Shown: positions 8,240 through 17,824, counted from the stretch's first letter. The stretch: 64,000 bases of DNA from Fodinibius salicampi (GCF_039545095.1 NZ_BAABRS010000004.1:124001-188000); one strand, 5' to 3'. Made by a program: numbers and translations. Notes: generated by a model from the letters alone, not told the origin.

Positions 8240-8524
8240 ATGATACTGTTTATCTACGAACACGATACTTGTGAATTCTATAAGTCAAACTATTTTGAGC
8301 GCAATGACCAGCTCATCCAAGAGGTGCAAGGCCAAATCATCGAATGGTAGCAACTGGATATGATTCAAGGCAAGCGGCCTGATCCTCAAAACGAAGAAAA
8401 CTTTACCCAGATTCGTCTGATGGCAAGGGGATTGAAGCTTTGCAATATGTATAAAAGATATGCTAAAAACTTAAACGGACAACAAAATAAGAAGTCTGAT
8501 ATCAAAGATCAGGAAACTGGCTGA
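8240..8524 (+). pseudogene. Possible decayed ORF interrupted by one in-frame TAG
   Basis: From ATG at 8240 the frame reads 36 codons (start MILFIYEHDTCEFYKSNY), hits TAG at 8348-8350, then stays open for 57 more codons to TGA at 8522. The two halves have similar polar, charged composition (KRPDPQNEENFTQIRL in the second), which fits one gene broken by a nonsense mutation. The frame is also open upstream to about 8174. I do not recognise the product, and chance openness cannot be excluded. Confidence 0.22.
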
Positions 8525-8772
8525 GGAGAGAGCTTAGAGAATCCAGAGATCTATGTAGCTTATTTAAGCGAATTATCGTACGTCAGGTAATTGAAACTAG
8601 AATTACATAAATATGAAGTAAATCACTATGTCACTTAATAAAAAAGCTTACCTACGGCAAGCTTCTGAGAGATGGCGAAATCGAGAGTCCAAACCCGAGT
8701 AATTAAAGTCAAGATATGTACCCGTTAAAAATATAAATAGGGTTGTAATTTTAAGAGAATTACTTCCTGTAT

Positions 8773-8961
8773 CTACCAATTTGCTGATTTTTGGTATTGT
8801 TTGTTGATAGGTCGCGGATCACAATCTTTTAGTAAATGATCATATGTTGAAGTAGGGATCTGGAGGTCTTTATAATGATCCCAAATTTGGTAATCAAATC
8901 CTGCTGATTCCAGATTTGCAATGAACTGAGCAGATTCGAGGGATGTCATTGGGTTCCTCAT
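8773..8961 (-). CDS. Hypothetical 62-residue protein
   Basis: A soluble, slightly acidic small ORF beginning MRNPMTSLESAQFIANLESA, with no signal peptide, membrane segment or motif that I recognise. It sits alone in an eroded region without a clear ribosome-binding site. It could be real or chance. Confidence 0.25.
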   Translation of the reverse strand: MRNPMTSLESAQFIANLESAGFDYQIWDHYKDLQIPTSTYDHLLKDCDPRPINKQYQKSANW

Positions 8962-9469
8962 AATATGAGTATGATATTTTTTATACTTTGTCGTTCTTAG
9001 CAGTACGTTTTAAATGCATGAAGTCACAAATGAATGATTCAGGCATGAATGGAACGGCCAATTTACTTCCGGATATGTTATAGTTAAGATCCTAAATAAT
9101 CCGGGTTTCATGAAATTCTTTTCATTGGTAAATATAAGCAGAATTTAGTACAAGTTCATTCAGTGAGCTTATTCTTTGTAGAATCTATATCGTAATTACC
9201 AGTAAATTATTCGATAATATTTTACAAATAGAGATCACAACAGAAACCTCGTCAGATATTGTAGGTAGGGAAGGCAGTAAAAAGCTAAAGTACAGAAATC
9301 AATATTATTATTCCTCTATACTGGTTATTATTTTGATTTTAAATAGGATAATAGGTACTCTGCTATTAATGCTTCTATGGGGAAATAGATATAGTCAGTA
9401 AGTCATGTTTTGCTTTTGGTCCGAAAGGACATATCATTTGACAGATAAATAATATAGGGGAGGGGCATT

Positions 9470-10834
9470 ATGGAAGAGATTAACATGCTCAGTTCAGAGG
9501 TGGCGCCATATTTATTTGACAAAAATCCCAGTCCAATGGTCATCTTCGACCGGGATTCATTACAAATTGTAAAGGTTAATGAAGCCGCTTGTGAAAGATA
9601 CGGCTATTCCCGGGAAGAGTTTCGGAATTTGGATCTTACACAAATCAGGCCGAAAGAAGATATTCCCATTCTCATGGAAAGTCTCAACCAGGTAGATGGT
9701 CAAAATGAACGATCTGTTTTTCGCCATTTAACCAAGGATGGAGAAACGTTCTATGCAAAAATAAAACCACAAAAAATAGACATTGAGGGACGCTCATTGC
9801 AGCTGGCCGTTATTGATGATATTACATCGGAGATCGAAGCCAAAATTCAGGCCCAGCAAGCGGGGCAGTTAGCTCGGCTGGGATGGTGGCGGTATGAGGT
9901 TGCCGAAAACCGATTTATATGGTCCGATAAGCTATATGACATCATGGATGTGGATAAGGAAACCTTTGAAGCCAATTTTGAAACATTCTATGAACTGATT
10001 TATCCGGAAGATCGTCCTAAGATGGTTAAGATCATAAAGCAAATTCGAGAAACAAATGAGGCTAGGGATTTTGTCATACGGGGTGTGATGCAGAATGAAG
10101 AGATTTCTTATCTGAAATGCCGGGCACAGGGAGAGTTTAACAGCGAAGGAAAATTGGTGCGTCTTAATGGTGTTACGTTAGATATTACCCAGCTTAAACA
10201 ACAAGAACAGAAGATCCAGCAGTCTCTCAAGGAAAAGGAAGTTCTTCTCGAGGAAATCCATCACCGCGTCAAGAATAATCTTACCGTTATATCAGGTCTG
10301 CTGGAATTACAACGATATGAACCGGTGGAATCATTAGATGCATTGATTGATGAAACGCAATCGAGGATTAAATCCATTGCCAAAATCCATGAAAAACTCT
10401 ACCAATCAGCAACCCTCTCTGATGTCAATATTAAGGAATACATCGAAGATTTTTCCAATATCATATCGGATACCTTTAATTCTGAACAGAGAGCGATTGT
10501 AATAACCAAAGACTTGCAACCTCTCACTGTTGACATCACCAATGCGGTTCCCCTGGGGCTCGTTATTAACGAATTGCTTACTAATGCGTTTAAGCATGGG
10601 TTTTCGGATATACATGAAGGGGAAATAAGAATTACAATGGAAAAGGCCAATGAAGAAGCTATGCTATCTGTTGCGGATAATGGCCATCCGTTACCCGATG
10701 ATTTTTCCCTTGAGAGCAGCAGTTCACTGGGCATGACGCTCATTAAGACGCTTATCAGCCAATTGGAAGGTGATATTACTATCTCGCAAGGAGAATGGAC
10801 CACATTTGAAGTCACGTTCCCTTATTCAACCTGA
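9470..10834 (+). CDS. Cytoplasmic PAS-PAS sensor histidine kinase, HisKA_2/HWE type (kinase 1 of 3)
   Basis: The protein has 454 residues and no membrane segment. PAS domain 1 spans about 12-120, a PAS_3-like domain about 135-240 (LGWWRYEVAENRFIWSD, YPEDRP), then a HisKA_2 dimerisation helix with EIHHRVKNNL (phospho-acceptor His264/265) and an HATPase domain. The N-box is intact (NELLTNAFKHG). The G1 box reads DNGHPLP, so the second Gly of DNGxGLP is missing; SLGM is kept. An unusually strong Shine-Dalgarno sequence (GGGGAGGGG) precedes ATG 9470. It is the first of three paralogues in tandem. No receiver gene is adjacent; this class often signals to distant single-domain receivers such as the one at 57960-58325. 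Confidence 0.9.
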   Translation: MEEINMLSSEVAPYLFDKNPSPMVIFDRDSLQIVKVNEAACERYGYSREEFRNLDLTQIRPKEDIPILMESLNQVDGQNERSVFRHLTKDGETFYAKIKPQKIDIEGRSLQLAVIDDITSEIEAKIQAQQAGQLARLGWWRYEVAENRFIWSDKLYDIMDVDKETFEANFETFYELIYPEDRPKMVKIIKQIRETNEARDFVIRGVMQNEEISYLKCRAQGEFNSEGKLVRLNGVTLDITQLKQQEQKIQQSLKEKEVLLEEIHHRVKNNLTVISGLLELQRYEPVESLDALIDETQSRIKSIAKIHEKLYQSATLSDVNIKEYIEDFSNIISDTFNSEQRAIVITKDLQPLTVDITNAVPLGLVINELLTNAFKHGFSDIHEGEIRITMEKANEEAMLSVADNGHPLPDDFSLESSSSLGMTLIKTLISQLEGDITISQGEWTTFEVTFPYST

Positions 10835-10998
10835 TTTAAGGATTCTGTTAAAAGCAAAAAATCCAAATAGATTTGGATTCAAATCATAGATTATATTATG
10901 TTCCAGCTATAAGTACGTAGGTATAAAAACGTAGATATATAAAAAGTAAGTTTGCAGTTGAAAGGAACTGAAAACCCTAACTAAAAGCTATATCTACC

Positions 10999-12801
10999 AT
11001 GGGAGATAACATGGAACTGCCCTCGCTTTTCTTTGACAAACATCCCAATTCGATGTTTGTGTACGATATTGATACCCTTGAGATGTTAGAGGTTAATCAA
11101 AGCGCCGTCCAAAAATACGGATTCAGCCGGGATGAATTTTTGCAGCTGACGATCGAGGATATCCGCCCCCCGGAAGATATCCCTACCTTGCGCGAGCGAC
11201 TTAACCAAATACAACGAACATCAGATGTTTCGAATGGGGGGACTTTTCGCCATCAGACTAAAAACGGAGAACTCTTATACGTTCAAGTTACCGGGCAGGA
11301 TCTTTCTGTCGGGGGTCGGGATGCCCGTATTGCCCATATTCATGACTTGACGGAAACCCTCCGGTTGAAAAATGAAATTGAAGAAACCTACCGCGCCCAG
11401 CAGGAGCTTATCCATAATAACCCGCTGGCGATGGTCAAGTTAGACGAGGATTTTCGGATTATCGAATGGTCACGACGGGCGAAACAAAAGAGTGGCTATA
11501 CTGAAGATGAAGTACTGGGAAAATCCTTATTTGACATACCCCTTTTTGAAGAGGGAGAAGCAGCTTCTGTAAAATCGCGCATGCAGGATATTGCTGCCAG
11601 AGAGAAAGACCGGGACCGGTTTGAGGCCCCCATACAGCTAAACGATGGGCGCAGGATGCATGTACTGTTGCATGTATCAGCGTTGCGTAAACCAGATGGG
11701 ACCCTGAAATCAGTGTTGACGTTTATTGAGAATATTACGGCCCAAAAGGAAGCTCAAAAGCAGTTAGAGCGGAGCGAGCAATTATTTAAAAGCCTATTTT
11801 TTAATTCCCCCGTTTCCATTGTCATGATTGATGCCAACGGAAAAATACAGAAGGTTAATAAATCCTACGAAGAGTTATTCGGCTATCAAGAGAAAGAAGT
11901 GGTTGGGAAAGATCTGCTGGAGCAACAGCTACCCGAAGAACGGCATGACGAAATTGAAAAGCTTTATGCGGGTATTTTTAAAGAAGGTACGTCAAAATAC
12001 TATGAAGATCAGCGGCTAACTAAACAGGGAACCACGAAAGATCTGCTTGTTGGTGCCTTACCTGTCATGACGAATGGAGAACCCATTGCAGCATTTGGCA
12101 TTTACACCGATATCACGAAGCTGAGAGAGACCGAAGAAAACCTTCAGCAATCGCTCGAGGAAAAAGAAATACTCCTCTCAGAGATCCATCACCGGGTGAA
12201 AAATAACCTTGCGATCATTTCCAGCCTCTTGCAGCTTGAGGCTATGAATTACGAGGAGGATTCGACTGTTTGGGATGCGTTGATCCAAAGTAAGTCTCGC
12301 ATCCATTCCATGGCTCATATCCACGAGCAGTTATACGACTCCCGGGATTTTGCAAATATAAGCATGGAAGAGTATATATCCGACCTCGTGGAGTATGTTT
12401 GCGAGAGCATGCAAAGGAAAAATCGCCGGGTGGATCTAAGTGTAGTGTGTGATGAGATATCTCTGAATGTTAATCAAGCGGTGCCATGCGGGCTGATGAT
12501 AAATGAGTTGGTAACCCATGCTATTAAGCAGGCCCCTGGTACTCAACCACTACATATCGAGGTCAATTTTACGCGCGAAAGTGAACGGGTAACACTTGTT
12601 GTTGAGGATGATGGCGCAGGATCTCTTAGGGATTTAAAAACCTGGTCTGAAGAGTCTCTGGAATATCAAATTGTTGAACAATTGGTCCGACAATTAGAGG
12701 GAGATATTGATGTTGCATATACTGAAGAGGGAAAAACCCGTTATGAAATTAAGTTCCCAAAAACTGATAGGTCCGGATCGACAGGTAATCATTTTGTATA
12801 A
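10999..12801 (+). CDS. PAS-PAS-PAS histidine kinase, HisKA_2/HWE type, degenerate ATPase (kinase 2 of 3)
   Basis: The protein has 600 residues and is cytoplasmic. Three PAS domains lie at about 8-120, 130-250 and 260-375; the first resembles PAS 1 of the preceding kinase (FFDKHPNSMFVYD against LFDKNPSPMVIFD). The HisKA_2 motif EIHHRVKNNL is intact (His397/398). The ATPase domain looks worn: the N-box reads NELVTHAIKQA, with His in place of the Mg-binding Asn, the G1 box reads DDGAGSL, and SLGM has become SLEY. It may bind ATP poorly or act as a pseudokinase partner. Either ATG 10999 or ATG 11011 could be the start; GGGAG lies just before the second. Confidence 0.87.
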   Translation: MGDNMELPSLFFDKHPNSMFVYDIDTLEMLEVNQSAVQKYGFSRDEFLQLTIEDIRPPEDIPTLRERLNQIQRTSDVSNGGTFRHQTKNGELLYVQVTGQDLSVGGRDARIAHIHDLTETLRLKNEIEETYRAQQELIHNNPLAMVKLDEDFRIIEWSRRAKQKSGYTEDEVLGKSLFDIPLFEEGEAASVKSRMQDIAAREKDRDRFEAPIQLNDGRRMHVLLHVSALRKPDGTLKSVLTFIENITAQKEAQKQLERSEQLFKSLFFNSPVSIVMIDANGKIQKVNKSYEELFGYQEKEVVGKDLLEQQLPEERHDEIEKLYAGIFKEGTSKYYEDQRLTKQGTTKDLLVGALPVMTNGEPIAAFGIYTDITKLRETEENLQQSLEEKEILLSEIHHRVKNNLAIISSLLQLEAMNYEEDSTVWDALIQSKSRIHSMAHIHEQLYDSRDFANISMEEYISDLVEYVCESMQRKNRRVDLSVVCDEISLNVNQAVPCGLMINELVTHAIKQAPGTQPLHIEVNFTRESERVTLVVEDDGAGSLRDLKTWSEESLEYQIVEQLVRQLEGDIDVAYTEEGKTRYEIKFPKTDRSGSTGNHFV

Positions 12802-13063
12802 AATAAATGCAGGCCAATAAAGTCTTTCTTATCATGTTTTCTTTGCGATTAGGGAGTTTTTACAAACATGTGGTATATTCATTACATTCCTAACATCTGG
12901 TAGCAGGCGTGAATACCAGTGCATACAAATAATAAAGCAGATTTAAGCTTACTGTTCATAAGATAAGTTGCCATATGTGCTAGTTAAAAGGTAAAAATGG
13001 TTAAAGGTAATAATCGGGTAATAGTATTCACGGGATTCGCTCTAATTAGAGATATCATCATAA

Positions 13064-14812
13064 ATGACGGATTTTAAACAATCTCTTCGTGACAAGAAGG
13101 GGCATATTATTATATTATCGGTTTTTTTCGTGGTAGCTTTGTTCTTGGTGGTGGCCACTCATTATGGGACAAAAACACTTTCTGCTGTTCGTGCCTATGT
13201 AGCGAGTGAGGGTCAATGGACCAAAGCCCAGAAAGAAGCTGCGAGTCTGCTGGTGCAATATAGCGTTGAACAGGATCCAGAGTTATATACCCAATTCCAG
13301 GAAGCATTGGATTTACACAAGGGGTATAAGCGAGCACGGCAGACACTGACCTCCGAAAATCCGGATCATGATCTGGCTTATAAGGGATTTCAAAAATCTG
13401 ATCTACACCCGGAGGATATTGAGCTGCTTATATGGTTGACCCAGTTTCACGATGATATATCATATATGGAAGAGGCCGTAGATATATGGAGGCAGGGTGA
13501 TCAGCAGATTGCTGAACTGGACAAACTTGGCCGCGAGATACATCAAGCTGTACAGGCGGGACAGATGAATCCAGAGCTCAGGAGCCAGTCTATCAGGTAT
13601 ATTAACTCTTTAGATCAGAGGCTAACAGACCTTGAAACCTCGTTTTCCGCAACTATGGGGGAGGCGGCCCGCTGGGTACAGGACATTATTTTTTGGGCTA
13701 CCGTAGGATTAGGAGCCGTTGTTATTGTTATAGGCTATATCATTACACGGAGGTTCTTTCGGGGAATAAACGATTTGAACAGGCAGCTGGTTAAGAGTGA
13801 ATCCAAATTTAAGAAAGTACTTCAGAATTCTCGTGATATTATTTATCAGATGGATTTCAATTCCCAGAACTATGAATATCTAAGTCCCGCAGTGGAATCG
13901 ATGCTGGGCTATACCCCCGAAGAACTGGTGGAAAAAGGACCCGGATTTATATTGGATCGCATACATCCAGAGGATTTAAAGCGGATCGAACAAGAAGTCA
14001 ATGAGATGAAAGGAAAAGGGGTTGAAGATCACTTTGCAAAGGAAACCAAGTATCGCATAAAAACAAAAGAGGGAAATTATATTTGGGTTAATAATCGCCG
14101 TAGATTGCTCAGGGATGAAGACGGCAAACCCGTAGCCTTTGTAGGCAGCATACGTGATATATCGGAACAAGAGAAACAAGAAGCAAAGATACGGCAATCG
14201 CTGAAGGAAAAACAAACCCTTCTGGCTGAAATTCACCACCGCGTTAAAAATAATCTGGCAATTATTTCAGGTTTAATGCACCTGCAACAAACAGACGCTG
14301 ATGAGCAAATACGCCCTATTTTGGAAGATATGCAGTCGCGAATCCAATCCATTGCCATGATTCATGAAAAATTGTACCAGACGGACAGTTTTTCTGAGGT
14401 AGACATGAAAGAATATGTTGAAGACTTTACCCAAATGGTTGAGAGTACCTATGGGTCGGAGCAACAGGAGATCACCATGAAGGAGAACCTGGAGAGCTTT
14501 ACGCTTGATATTACCAAGGCTGTTCCCCTTGGATTAATACTGAACGAGCTGCTTAATAATGCGTATAAGCATGGATTCTCGGATTCCGAAAGTGTGGGGG
14601 AGTTACGTATTACAATGGAAAAACAAAATGGAACGGCTATGATGCAGGTAACGGACAACGGGATCGGATTGCCGGATGATTTTAGTTTTGAAAAACAGCA
14701 ATCACTGGGGATAACCTTGGTCAAAACACTGACTGATCAGCTGAATGGAAAGGTGGAAGTGGTTCCCGGAGAAAATACTACATTTCAGGTAACCTTCCCG
14801 ATTTCCTCCTAA
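13064..14812 (+). CDS. Membrane-bound PAS histidine kinase, HisKA_2/HWE type (kinase 3 of 3)
   Basis: The protein has 582 residues. One transmembrane helix lies at about 14-33 (HIIILSVFFVVALFLVVA) and a second at about 206-228 (IIFWATVGLGAVVIVIGYII), framing a roughly 170-residue helical outside domain. A PAS_3-type domain (about 248-370, with PEELVEKGPGFILDRIHPED) follows, then HisKA_2 with EIHHRVKNNL (His391/392) and a canonical HATPase (NELLNNAYKHG, DNGIGLP, SLGI). It has the best-preserved catalytic site of the three tandem kinases, which share a near-identical linker (QQSLKEKEVLLEEIHH in kinase 1). The input signal is unknown. Confidence 0.9.
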   Translation: MTDFKQSLRDKKGHIIILSVFFVVALFLVVATHYGTKTLSAVRAYVASEGQWTKAQKEAASLLVQYSVEQDPELYTQFQEALDLHKGYKRARQTLTSENPDHDLAYKGFQKSDLHPEDIELLIWLTQFHDDISYMEEAVDIWRQGDQQIAELDKLGREIHQAVQAGQMNPELRSQSIRYINSLDQRLTDLETSFSATMGEAARWVQDIIFWATVGLGAVVIVIGYIITRRFFRGINDLNRQLVKSESKFKKVLQNSRDIIYQMDFNSQNYEYLSPAVESMLGYTPEELVEKGPGFILDRIHPEDLKRIEQEVNEMKGKGVEDHFAKETKYRIKTKEGNYIWVNNRRRLLRDEDGKPVAFVGSIRDISEQEKQEAKIRQSLKEKQTLLAEIHHRVKNNLAIISGLMHLQQTDADEQIRPILEDMQSRIQSIAMIHEKLYQTDSFSEVDMKEYVEDFTQMVESTYGSEQQEITMKENLESFTLDITKAVPLGLILNELLNNAYKHGFSDSESVGELRITMEKQNGTAMMQVTDNGIGLPDDFSFEKQQSLGITLVKTLTDQLNGKVEVVPGENTTFQVTFPISS

Positions 14813-14847
14813 GAAGGGGATATTAATTTATCCGAACGATTCGATTT

Positions 14848-15444
14848 CTATGCAGCAATATTAATAATCCCATCATACACAAATTGTATAGCAAGTGCGG
14901 CGAGTATGACGCCTAAAAAGCGCCTCAAAATTTCATCGCCCGTTTTGCCGATTATTTTCTTCAGGTATTTAGAAACCAGCATAAGGATTAGGGTGAGCAG
15001 CAAGATGGTCACGATGGCTGCTATAACTCCAATGTTGGCACTGCTTTCACTTGATTTGGAGAACATGAGGATAGACAAGATCAAGCCGCCCGGTCCGGCC
15101 AGCAGGGAAATGGACATTGGAAATACGGAGATATCTTTCTTCTCGGGAGCGGGAGTGTATTCCACTTTTTCAGTAATCATATTAAAAGCGGTATAGAACA
15201 GTAGCAGTCCGCCCGCAATGCGCAGGGAATTGATATCGATGCCAAGCTGGTCCAGTAAGGGTTCACCATAATTACCAAACACAATTAAAAGAAACATGGA
15301 AATAATCACCGTCTTGAAGGCCATTTTTCGGCGATGACTGGCCTCTTTCTCCGGGATCAGGGAGTGAAATACCAGCGCCGCCCCGATTGGATCCGTAATG
15401 ACAAAAAAGCCGGTTAATGCATTTAGATAAACTGCCAGATCCAT
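14848..15444 (-). CDS. MarC-family integral membrane protein
   Basis: The protein has 198 residues with about six hydrophobic segments. Family marks are FFVITDPIGAALVFHSL near the start (residues 13-29), SLRIAGGLLLFYTAFNMI, SISLLAGPGGL and the C-terminal ILRRFLGVILAALAIQFVYDG. The MarC family (also called UPF0056) is widespread; its transport substrate is not settled, and the old link to multiple antibiotic resistance is not supported. It is convergent with kinase 3, with a 35-base gap and no clear terminator. Confidence 0.92.
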   Translation of the reverse strand: MDLAVYLNALTGFFVITDPIGAALVFHSLIPEKEASHRRKMAFKTVIISMFLLIVFGNYGEPLLDQLGIDINSLRIAGGLLLFYTAFNMITEKVEYTPAPEKKDISVFPMSISLLAGPGGLILSILMFSKSSESSANIGVIAAIVTILLLTLILMLVSKYLKKIIGKTGDEILRRFLGVILAALAIQFVYDGIINIAA

Positions 15445-15659
15445 GTAATGGTGTTTAATTTATAGGATGATTGAAAAGAATTAAGTCATAAGAGAATAGG
15501 AATTAAATTGGATGAGCTCAAAAGGTAATTTTTGAGGTGCCAACTTATCATAAGGGAGATTACTTCTTCTAAGACCGGTTAGATAGTGGACCGAAAGAAG
15601 TTAAAAGGACAGGGAAGGGTGGATGCCCACGTAATACTCTTGTGCTGGTAAAGAACGAA

Positions 15660-16064
15660 TCATAACGCTAGGGAGAAATGATACGCCTCTTCTAATAGTG
15701 GTTTAATAACTTCTACTTCAATTAAATCCCTTAACTTTGCTACATGAGTTACTTTTTTATCATCACTTACTGTTTTTATAAATATAGGATCATCAACTTT
15801 TCGTCCTATATGAATGGCTACCCGTACGGCATCTTTCATGATGGATAAGTCTGTAAAAATACGAGTGCTTCGAAAAAGTACGTATCTTTCTCTTGCTACA
15901 ACTTCAACCGTGCCAAGGCTCATGACGAAGTCCTCAATGGCATTGTAGATTTCGACAACGGAGTCAGGTCTGTTTCGGAGCACATGTTCACGATCTCCAG
16001 TACCACAGGCGTGTCTCTGGTTTCGACGAGTAAATTCCCGATTGCATTTTGGGCATTTCCACAT
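15660..16064 (-). CDS. DUF5655-domain protein with N-terminal zinc finger
   Basis: The protein has 134 residues. The N-terminus MWKCPKCNREFTRRNQRHAC has two CxxC/HxC-type ligands (Cys4, Cys7, His18, Cys20) typical of the small C2HC-like finger found in front of DUF5655. The rest (about 25-134), with VARERYVLFRSTRIFTDL, matches the DUF5655 alpha/beta domain, whose role is unknown. It stands alone on the minus strand in a run of small minus-strand orphans. Confidence 0.8.
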   Translation of the reverse strand: MWKCPKCNREFTRRNQRHACGTGDREHVLRNRPDSVVEIYNAIEDFVMSLGTVEVVARERYVLFRSTRIFTDLSIMKDAVRVAIHIGRKVDDPIFIKTVSDDKKVTHVAKLRDLIEVEVIKPLLEEAYHFSLAL

Positions 16065-16273
16065 TTCAGGTGTATTGTGTGAGCCTCCTAACGACCTTGT
16101 TGCGGCTTACTACTACGACTGTACATAGCCGGCACACGGATTACTGTTGACTTTCAACTAACGAAAGAAGATTCTTAAAACCAAGTGGCGGGAATTTGAC
16201 GTTCAGAATTTTGAAGAGCTGTCTGTAAGCGTGAGATGGGATTTGAAAATTGGCGCTATCAATTGAAGGCATA

Positions 16274-16651
16274 TTAGGAGCAAATGCAACATGTAATTGC
16301 TCCGTGGGCTGAATAGAAAAAGGGAATTGCAGGACAATTATTTTTTATCCTACAACCCCTAGAAAGAACTATTTTAAAAAAAAGAATTAGAAAATACGCA
16401 CCTGTTAATAATAAGACTGATAGCGCTCCTAGTCCGCGCTTCTTCAGCCTGTCATATTGCTTATGCCGAACATCATTATATATCGCAACAATAAGCGAAG
16501 ATACAGCAATAATTAGACAGGTATAAAAACCTAACATATAGGGTTCGGGCTGGATAAATAGAGACACAACTCCAAGCGCAACAAAAAAGAATCCTATATA
16601 ACGGGCAATAGAGTTCACCTTTTCGTAATCTTGAAATATTAATGAAAACAT
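16274..16651 (-). CDS. Hypothetical membrane protein, 125 residues
   Basis: Three hydrophobic stretches are visible (about 17-33, 39-57 and 74-94), with a basic loop between the second and third (RHKQYDRLKKRG) and a cysteine-containing C-terminus (RGCRIKNNC, CCICS). I do not recognise a family. It is about 19 bases from the broken lipoprotein gene on the same strand and could once have been co-transcribed with it. Confidence 0.5.
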   Translation of the reverse strand: MFSLIFQDYEKVNSIARYIGFFFVALGVVSLFIQPEPYMLGFYTCLIIAVSSLIVAIYNDVRHKQYDRLKKRGLGALSVLLLTGAYFLILFFKIVLSRGCRIKNNCPAIPFFYSAHGAITCCICS

Positions 16652-16670
16652 GGTAATAACGAATTAAGTA

Positions 16671-17398
16671 TTAATAATTATAATAGGCATCAGGATTATC
16701 CATGTTTGGTGGTTCACAATGGCGACAGCCCTTGCATTCCCAGTAATCTTGCGAACAAGCATATTTTTGTGTTTCATACGTTCCAATATTCACGGCTTGG
16801 CACGCCAATCCCGATGGAAATGTGCCAAACGTTCCAACAATAATACACGCTGCTGTACCGCTCACAAACTGAACAGTGGCATCTCTCAAACAATCATTAA
16901 ACTCTTCTACACATGGATCAGCACGATTTTTCGGCGTCTTCGGACTGTTCTTTTTTAATGATTTGAAAAGTAGCTTCTTGAATAGCCTTCTTCTTAAATT
17001 CAGGATATACTTTATGAAGCTTTTCTACCTTACTTCTGACCGATTGCGAAAGATCCTTATATTGTTGGATATTTTTATAACCCATCTTTTTGAACCATTT
17101 GTTCTGAGTCAATGGTTAATTTTGGTTTCGAACCAGAATTATCAATGTAAGAAGAAATATTTTTTTTAAACTCTCTTATTTCTTCTTTTTCCATTGGTAT
17201 CATCTTCTTTACTAAAGGTGCGTTAAGTTGTTCAATACTACCTACTAGGCTTTTGAATTCTGTGCTTTGGGTCAACTCTTCAACACCCGCAATTTGTTCA
17301 GAATCCGATTTTATAGTATCACTGCACGCAACAGCTATAGTAATTATCCCAATCACTCCTGTTAAAATATATGTAAATCTTGATTGAATATATTTCAT
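16671..17398 (-). pseudogene. Cysteine-rich lipoprotein gene split by two single-base frameshifts
   Basis: Three consecutive minus-strand frames (17398-17075, 17112-16918 and about 16980-16671) join into one 241-residue protein if one A is removed from each of two A-runs: the CAAAAAG run near 17090 and the TTAAAAAAG run near 16955. The joined protein starts with a signal peptide and lipobox (IITIAVAC), then a charged helical region (KKMIPMEKEEIREFKKNI, VRSKVEKLHKVYPEFKKK), then a C-terminal part with eight cysteines (PCVEEFNDC, FVSGTAAC, GLACQAVNIG, YACSQDYWECKGCRHC). Composition and register stay coherent across both joins. No family is recognised. It is either a genuine pseudogene or two homopolymer sequencing errors; both shifts have the same sign. 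Confidence 0.6.
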
Positions 17399-17511
17399 AA
17401 TAAATGAAATTATATTTAGGTTTTCATAACAAGACCATAAAAGGAGGCTATTTGTTACAAATTAGTTGATTTTCCAGCCTTACAAAGTCGCTGACACTCG
17501 AACTAATGGCG

Positions 17512-17733
17512 CTAAACCTTATCGAAACCTAAGAGCGGAAGCGAGCCCACGACAATGAGCACAATGCCGGCAGGGAGAACGACAGGGGTAAGGAATCCCC
17601 GAGGGAGCGAAAGGGGCACGGCGAATTGCAGGGCAGCAGCAATAAGAAAGGGAATACCAAAAACCATTTCAAAGGTATGCCACTTACTTTTGTGTGCCAC
17701 ATCCGTTGTTTCTTTTTCGAATTTGTTGTTCAT
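17512..17733 (-). CDS. Hypothetical two-helix membrane protein
   Basis: The protein has 73 residues. A polar N-terminus (MNNKFEKETTDVAHKSKWH) is followed by two hydrophobic helices (about 23-42 and 46-68) with a proline-rich turn between them (SLPRGFLTPVVLPAG). No family is recognised. The full membrane topology and a codon pattern like the neighbours favour a real gene. Confidence 0.5.
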   Translation of the reverse strand: MNNKFEKETTDVAHKSKWHTFEMVFGIPFLIAAALQFAVPLSLPRGFLTPVVLPAGIVLIVVGSLPLLGFDKV

Positions 17734-17824
17734 AATTGGTTATTCAGCTTAGTTGTTTTGATTGCCGCCTTATGATTCTGGAGAGGGTGATTAAAGTTGA
17801 TGGGACCTCTCTGCTAATGCGGAG

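Larger units (their letters stand above)
8047..9469. other. Gene-poor, eroded-looking 1.4 kb
   Basis: No recognisable family, RNA or mobile element is visible. It holds one minus-strand ORF of 62 codons (8773-8961) and a plus-strand open frame broken by a single TAG (8240-8524). The rest is AT-rich and stop-dense. A short GTCC-GAAA-GGAC hairpin lies about 45 bases before the following kinase gene. Confidence 0.5.

Noticed and set aside
16085-16160. An attC-like imperfect palindrome between two small minus-strand genes (CCTAACGACCTTGTTGCGGC ... GCCGGCACACGG)
   Set aside because: The layout of small same-strand orphans suggested integron cassettes, but both core sites deviate from RYYYAAC/GTTRRRY, no similar site recurs in the other gaps, and no integrase is in the window.
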